This document shows positions 60,693 through 64,000 of a DNA stretch of 64,000 nt, piece by piece. Within the stretch, counting starts at the first letter, position 1; each line of letters opens with the position of its first letter. Source of the DNA: Halobacillus karajensis (GTDB lineage: Bacteria; Bacillota; Bacilli; Bacillales; Halobacillaceae). A program made the position numbers and the translations under genes. The stretch is taken from NCBI RefSeq assembly GCF_900108515.1, contig NZ_FNWW01000005.1:248001-312000 (forward strand). The letters run 5' to 3'. A model generated the notes under the pieces. The model was not told the DNA's origin and did no database searches. It saw only the letters and a list, made by a program, of their open reading frames with translations.

Positions 60693-61643
60693 TTATTCAT
60701 CCTCAAAAAGGGGAAGGATCTCTTCACCTAATTCTACTGCAACCTCCTGTACTGGACGTTCATTTTTCGATAGGCCGAGCATTAAATGGTTGACACCAAT
60801 CGAGCGGTATTCTTCAATCAGCTCGATGAGGGCTTTTCTCCCGGCTTTATAACCGGCCGGTATCTTTTCGGCAGGGGCGTCAGGGTTTTCGAGTAGTTGT
60901 AAAGGCAGCGGCATGAAGAAGGGACGAAACGCGTCTTCTCCATGGAAATGTTTTACTTTTTGGCGATATTTCTGAATGATTTCTCTTTGTTGTTTGGGCC
61001 GCTGTGGGTAAAACATCCAGCCATCTCCATGTTGGGCCACCCAATCTAAGCTTTGTTGGCAATAGCCTGTCATAAAAGTAGGAATTCGTTTTTCGGGCTT
61101 TGGTACGATGTTTGAGCGGTCTAATGTACCAAATGGTGATGTAAGCTTGGGAAATTCCTGATAAATAGCGTCATTAAAGAAGTAGAAGGCTTCTCTGAAC
61201 CGTTCCCTTCGTTCCATTATAGGAATATTCAAACCTTCAAAGTCTTTTCTTCGATCTCCTGAGGAGATCCCAAACATTAACCGCTCAGGGAACAACTTTT
61301 CAATACTTGCGATTTCTTTGGCTGTCCTTAGTGGATGGCGGAGGGGCATGACAAGGGCAGCGGTCCCCAGGTTGATTGAATTTGTATTCGCCGCAAGATA
61401 GGTTAGATAAATGAGACTATCAAATATTTGTCCTGTTGCCGGATCTTCAAATGTGGGATCTTCTAAAAGAACGTCCTGGAACCATAAACAATGAAATCCT
61501 AGTTCTTCTGCGAGCTGAGCCATACGAACTTGTTCAGTCATTACTGGAGGGGATTGGTTGTAATTTTCTATGGGTATAGTGAGACCGAACGTAATTCGGT
61601 CTGGATTTAACATGGATTGGTATCCGAGATGATGTTGAAACAA
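60693..61643 (-). CDS. LLM-class flavin-dependent oxidoreductase
   Basis: The 316-residue luciferase-like monooxygenase family protein has AQLAEELGFHCLWFQDVLLE, NLGTAALVMPLRHPLRTAKE, FGISSGDRRKDFEGLNI and the FMN-site segment near PTFMTGYCQQSLDWVA. It should use FMNH2 or F420-like flavin to oxidise an unknown small substrate. TTG at 61643 is 8 bp after AGAAGGAG; a GTG at 61652 is too close. First gene of the two-gene minus-strand operon. Confidence 0.88.
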   Translation of the reverse strand: MFQHHLGYQSMLNPDRITFGLTIPIENYNQSPPVMTEQVRMAQLAEELGFHCLWFQDVLLEDPTFEDPATGQIFDSLIYLTYLAANTNSINLGTAALVMPLRHPLRTAKEIASIEKLFPERLMFGISSGDRRKDFEGLNIPIMERRERFREAFYFFNDAIYQEFPKLTSPFGTLDRSNIVPKPEKRIPTFMTGYCQQSLDWVAQHGDGWMFYPQRPKQQREIIQKYRQKVKHFHGEDAFRPFFMPLPLQLLENPDAPAEKIPAGYKAGRKALIELIEEYRSIGVNHLMLGLSKNERPVQEVAVELGEEILPLFEDE

Positions 61644-61756
61644 AAGGAACACTCCTTCTAAAACTTTCCTATTTCTTATTATAATGAGAATGGAGAAGGA
61701 ATTCTAATCAAATCCTTTAATATGGTCCTATAAAACCCTTACGATATCTCCCATAT

Positions 61757-61976
61757 ATGCTCCCGTATCCCGAACACTCCGTTTCGAGATATCGTGTTTG
61801 AGGAGACCAGGTTTCTCCAAAGAGATTTCGAGAACGATACAGGGTATGGGTCGTTGGGGAGGGGGAGACTCCCGCGGGAGAGGAGCAAGGCTTTAGTCTA
61901 AAAAAGCTTGTCAGTTCCCGGAGGAAAGCGAGCCCTTTCTCAATGATCCTAAAACCTTCCAAACATCTCGTAATTG
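61757..61976. repeat. Non-coding repeat, copy B
   Basis: The element starts with the same left module as 52538-52672 and carries a perfect palindrome CTCCCGCGGGAG (61869-61880). GGCTTTAGTC (61889) and GGAAAGCGAG (61923) stand 34 bp apart, exactly as in the other copy on the opposite strand. The right end, read on the minus strand, has ACGAGATGTTTGG, similar to CGAGATATCGTGTTTG at the left end. An exact 10-bp inverted repeat (ACGATATCTC at 61741, GAGATATCGT at 61786) spans the left edge. It resembles the GC-rich intergenic repeats known from many Bacillaceae genomes. Confidence 0.65.
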
Positions 61977-62044
61977 AGTTTTTTCAGATAACTGCTGTTT
62001 TGTTGACCAACCACTAGTGAGAATCAATGACATAGAATGAACAT

Positions 62045-62075
62045 TAAAAAACGCTTCCGTAGGGGGGAAGCGTTT
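62045..62075 (-). terminator. Terminator of the 33-aa gene
   Basis: On the minus strand AAACGCTTCC pairs with GGAAGCGTTT, 7-nt loop, followed by TTTAATG. It lies 8 bp after the small gene's stop. Confidence 0.85.
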
Positions 62076-62082
62076 GGGGGGA

Positions 62083-62184
62083 CTATAATATATAGGTAGT
62101 TAAATAAAGAAGAAGGGTTAGAAGCACAGAACCTCCGGCCACACTTGCTATGTCAATTGCATCATATTCTATTCTTTTCTTCAT
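62083..62184 (-). CDS. 33-residue membrane microprotein
   Basis: A short frame encodes KKRIEYDAIDIAS then VAGGSVLLTLLLYLTTYIL, that is a charged N-terminus and one membrane helix. The ribosome site AAAGGGGATG stands 6 bp before the ATG, and an intrinsic terminator follows 8 bp after the stop, giving a complete transcription-unit architecture. No family recognised. It is divergent from the peptidase gene (250 bp apart). Confidence 0.65.
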   Translation of the reverse strand: MKKRIEYDAIDIASVAGGSVLLTLLLYLTTYIL

Positions 62185-62434
62185 GTTGACATCCCCTTTC
62201 AAATAAGTAAGCTCAAAGACTTAGCAGGCAACTATTAAACCTTCTACTCATAATACGTTTGAATAGTCAGAAATGTTTCGTTTATATTACAATAACATAT
62301 CAATATCATTTCAACCAAATGTGACAAAATTTGCGTTATATCTCCAATCGAATAAGGAGGAAAGGTTTGAAAATTCTGATATACTGATTAGAGATGGATG
62401 AGGGCAACGATATATAAAAGAAAGGGGAAAGATT

Positions 62435-64000
62435 ATGGGCAATTATGCAACTACATGGGATTTAGATTCCATTTTCAATGGAGGAAGCGATTCCGATGAA
62501 TTGAAAGATTACGTACATAAGACAGAACAGTTGATGGAAGATTTGGAAGAGCTGATCCGTACATTTACTTCTCCCAAAAATACAGATCAAACGGAAGAAC
62601 TCGAGAGAATTCTTGAAAAATTACAAGTGATCACCAAACAATTAAGTGAATTTGGTGCTTTTGTCAGCTGCTTGAACGCACAGAACATCCATGATAAAAA
62701 AGCGAATATTTGGCAATCGAAGAGAAGTGAGCTTGGGGCGAAGTTGGGAAATGCAATGACGAAGCTTGACCAAACCTTTGTACAAGTGGATGACGACGTG
62801 TGGAAATCATTAATGAACCAAAAACCTTTTAAATCTGTTTCGTTTGTCTTAAACGAGAGACGTCAACAAGCCAAAGGTAAACTAGAAGTTGACAAAGAAT
62901 CCCTGATCAACGATCTAGGCATCGATGGGTACCATGCATGGGGACAAATGTATGATGCACTCGTTGCCAAGTTGACGATTCAAATGGATGGGGAGGAGTT
63001 ATCAGTGGGGCAAGCCGCAAATAAACTGGATGACCCCGATCGAAGTGTTAGGAAAGATGCATTTACTAAGCTGCAAAATACATGGGGAGAATCCTTGGAT
63101 TTGTTTAGCGAAACGTTGAATCATTTGGCTGGTTTCCGTCTTCAGACTTATAAACATCGCAACTGGGAAAACGTATGGAAAGAGCCACTTGATTACAACC
63201 GCATGAGTGAAAAGACATTGAATGTGATGTGGGAGACCATCACCGAATATAAAAAACATTATGTACCATACATGAAGAAGAAAGCAGAACAACTGGGTAT
63301 CCATCAACTTAGCTTTTACGATGTTGAGGCACCTATCGGTGAATCAGAACATAAGATGAGTTTTCAGGAAGGGGCGGAATTTATCATTCAACATTTCAGA
63401 AAATTCAGTCCGAAAATGGCGGATTTTGCTGAAATGGCATTTGAGAAAAGGTGGATTGAAGCAGAAGACCGCCCAGGAAAACAACCTGGTGGTTTTTGTA
63501 CAAGCTTTCCGGACAGTGGGGAAACAAGAATATTTATGACTTATTCCGGAAGCCCTTCGAATGTAGCCACGCTTGCTCATGAGCTTGGACATGCTTATCA
63601 TCAGCATGTTATGAATGATTTACCAATATTGAACCAAGGGTATGCAATGAATGTAGCAGAAACGGCATCGACTTTCGCTGAGATGATTGTTGCGGATGCA
63701 GCTGTCAAGGAAGCTGTTACGGAGGCGGAAAAACTTGTATTGTTGGAAGATAAGGTTCAGCGTAGTGTAGCCTTTTTCATGAATATCCATGCCAGGTTCC
63801 TTTTTGAAACTCGTTTTTATAAAGAACGTAAACAAGGAGTTGTTTCTACAGACCGTCTGAATAAGCTTATGACTGAAGCGCAAAGAGAAGCCTATGTTCA
63901 GACATTGGAAGAATATGATCCGACATTCTGGGCATCTAAGTTACATTTTCATATTACAGATGTACCTTTCTACAACTTCCCTTATACTTTTGGGTACTTA
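62435..64000 (+). CDS. M3-family oligoendopeptidase (PepF-like), 3' end outside window
   Basis: The visible 522 residues start NYATTWDLDSIFNGGSDSDE. They contain the M3 zinc site LAHELGHAYHQH (His-Glu-x-x-His, about residue 382) and the downstream glutamate helix NVAETASTFAEMIV. This is the oligoendopeptidase F family of about 595 residues, so roughly 70 residues lie beyond the window. It is a cytosolic zinc peptidase that cuts medium-length peptides. AAAGGGGAAAG precedes the ATG. Confidence 0.93.
   Translation, partial: MGNYATTWDLDSIFNGGSDSDELKDYVHKTEQLMEDLEELIRTFTSPKNTDQTEELERILEKLQVITKQLSEFGAFVSCLNAQNIHDKKANIWQSKRSELGAKLGNAMTKLDQTFVQVDDDVWKSLMNQKPFKSVSFVLNERRQQAKGKLEVDKESLINDLGIDGYHAWGQMYDALVAKLTIQMDGEELSVGQAANKLDDPDRSVRKDAFTKLQNTWGESLDLFSETLNHLAGFRLQTYKHRNWENVWKEPLDYNRMSEKTLNVMWETITEYKKHYVPYMKKKAEQLGIHQLSFYDVEAPIGESEHKMSFQEGAEFIIQHFRKFSPKMADFAEMAFEKRWIEAEDRPGKQPGGFCTSFPDSGETRIFMTYSGSPSNVATLAHELGHAYHQHVMNDLPILNQGYAMNVAETASTFAEMIVADAAVKEAVTEAEKLVLLEDKVQRSVAFFMNIHARFLFETRFYKERKQGVVSTDRLNKLMTEAQREAYVQTLEEYDPTFWASKLHFHITDVPFYNFPYTFGYL

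Noticed and set aside
61717-61962. 81-codon minus-strand frame
   Set aside because: It lies inside the non-coding repeat and owes its openness to repeat composition.
1-64000. tRNA, rRNA, CRISPR, prophage, insertion sequence or biosynthetic cluster
   Set aside because: None was recognised on reading both strands; a tRNA or RNA-family scan would be needed to exclude weak cases.

Overview
The window looks like chromosome of a low-GC, Gram-positive, endospore-forming member of the Bacillaceae. Support comes from strong AGGAGG ribosome binding sites, frequent GTG and TTG starts, a CotY/CotZ-type spore coat gene, pdaA, mreBH, and a set of yfk/yfj-type genes in an order reminiscent of Bacillus subtilis. 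A BCCT transporter, a Na+/H+ antiporter-type protein, an MscS channel and generally acidic proteins fit a salt-tolerant genus such as Halobacillus or a relative. The genus is inference. I saw no rRNA, tRNA, CRISPR array, phage or insertion sequence.

Layout. 0-3.1 kb: the end of proB, then proA, then a nucleotidyltransferase. 3.2-3.9 kb: a spore coat gene. 4.2-10.9 kb: a fatty-acid/acyl-CoA cluster (SDR, 3-hydroxyacyl-CoA dehydrogenase, hotdog thioesterase, ACAD10/11-like phosphotransferase, ComB-like phosphatase, PaaG-like enoyl-CoA hydratase/isomerase, quinone reductase-like protein). It carries the wrecks of two acyl-CoA dehydrogenase genes, with two palindromic operator candidates upstream of the first. 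10.9-13 kb: acetyltransferase, PP2C phosphatase and an O-methyltransferase. 13.2-17 kb: 5-oxoprolinase operon pxpB-pxpC-pxpA followed by an NRAMP-related transporter. 17-24 kb: small stress and hypothetical genes, a frameshifted AcuI/YhdH-type reductase, a K+-channel homologue with an aberrant selectivity filter, a CwlK-type peptidase and a PanE-type reductase.

23.9-33 kb: mreBH, a YkgJ-type Cys-cluster protein with a MOSC protein, DUF1992, an SRAP DNA-crosslink protein, an AGCS symporter, the yfkJ-yfkI-yfkH-like operon, and a ZosA-like P-type ATPase behind a PerR-like box. 33-38.4 kb: an amino-acid ABC binding protein and permease without an ATPase, then the zinc uptake system znuC-znuB-zur and znuA, each promoter carrying Zur-box-like sites. 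38.5-48.5 kb: MFS exporter, OsmC, YczE, YfkD, MscS (YfkC), an SE1561 small protein, a Na+/H+ antiporter-type protein, PdaA, AlkA and an orphan PAS histidine kinase.

48.8-64 kb: YitT, a GntR/FCD regulator with an unclear start, an acyl-CoA synthetase, GNAT, an RNase H-like protein, an L,D-transpeptidase, PurU, aldehyde dehydrogenase, small membrane proteins, a BCCT transporter, DUF5694, an LLM flavin oxidoreductase, a 33-residue membrane microprotein, and the 5' part of an M3 oligoendopeptidase that runs off the window. Two related non-coding repeats lie at 52.54-52.67 and 61.76-61.98 kb.

Most genes are ordinary housekeeping or accessory Bacillaceae genes. The most unusual points are the decayed acyl-CoA dehydrogenases with retained operators, the NRAMP-like protein lacking the metal motif beside 5-oxoprolinase, the channel with an altered filter, the microprotein with its own terminator, and the repeat pair whose inner module is flipped. 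I did not find a convincing wholly new system.
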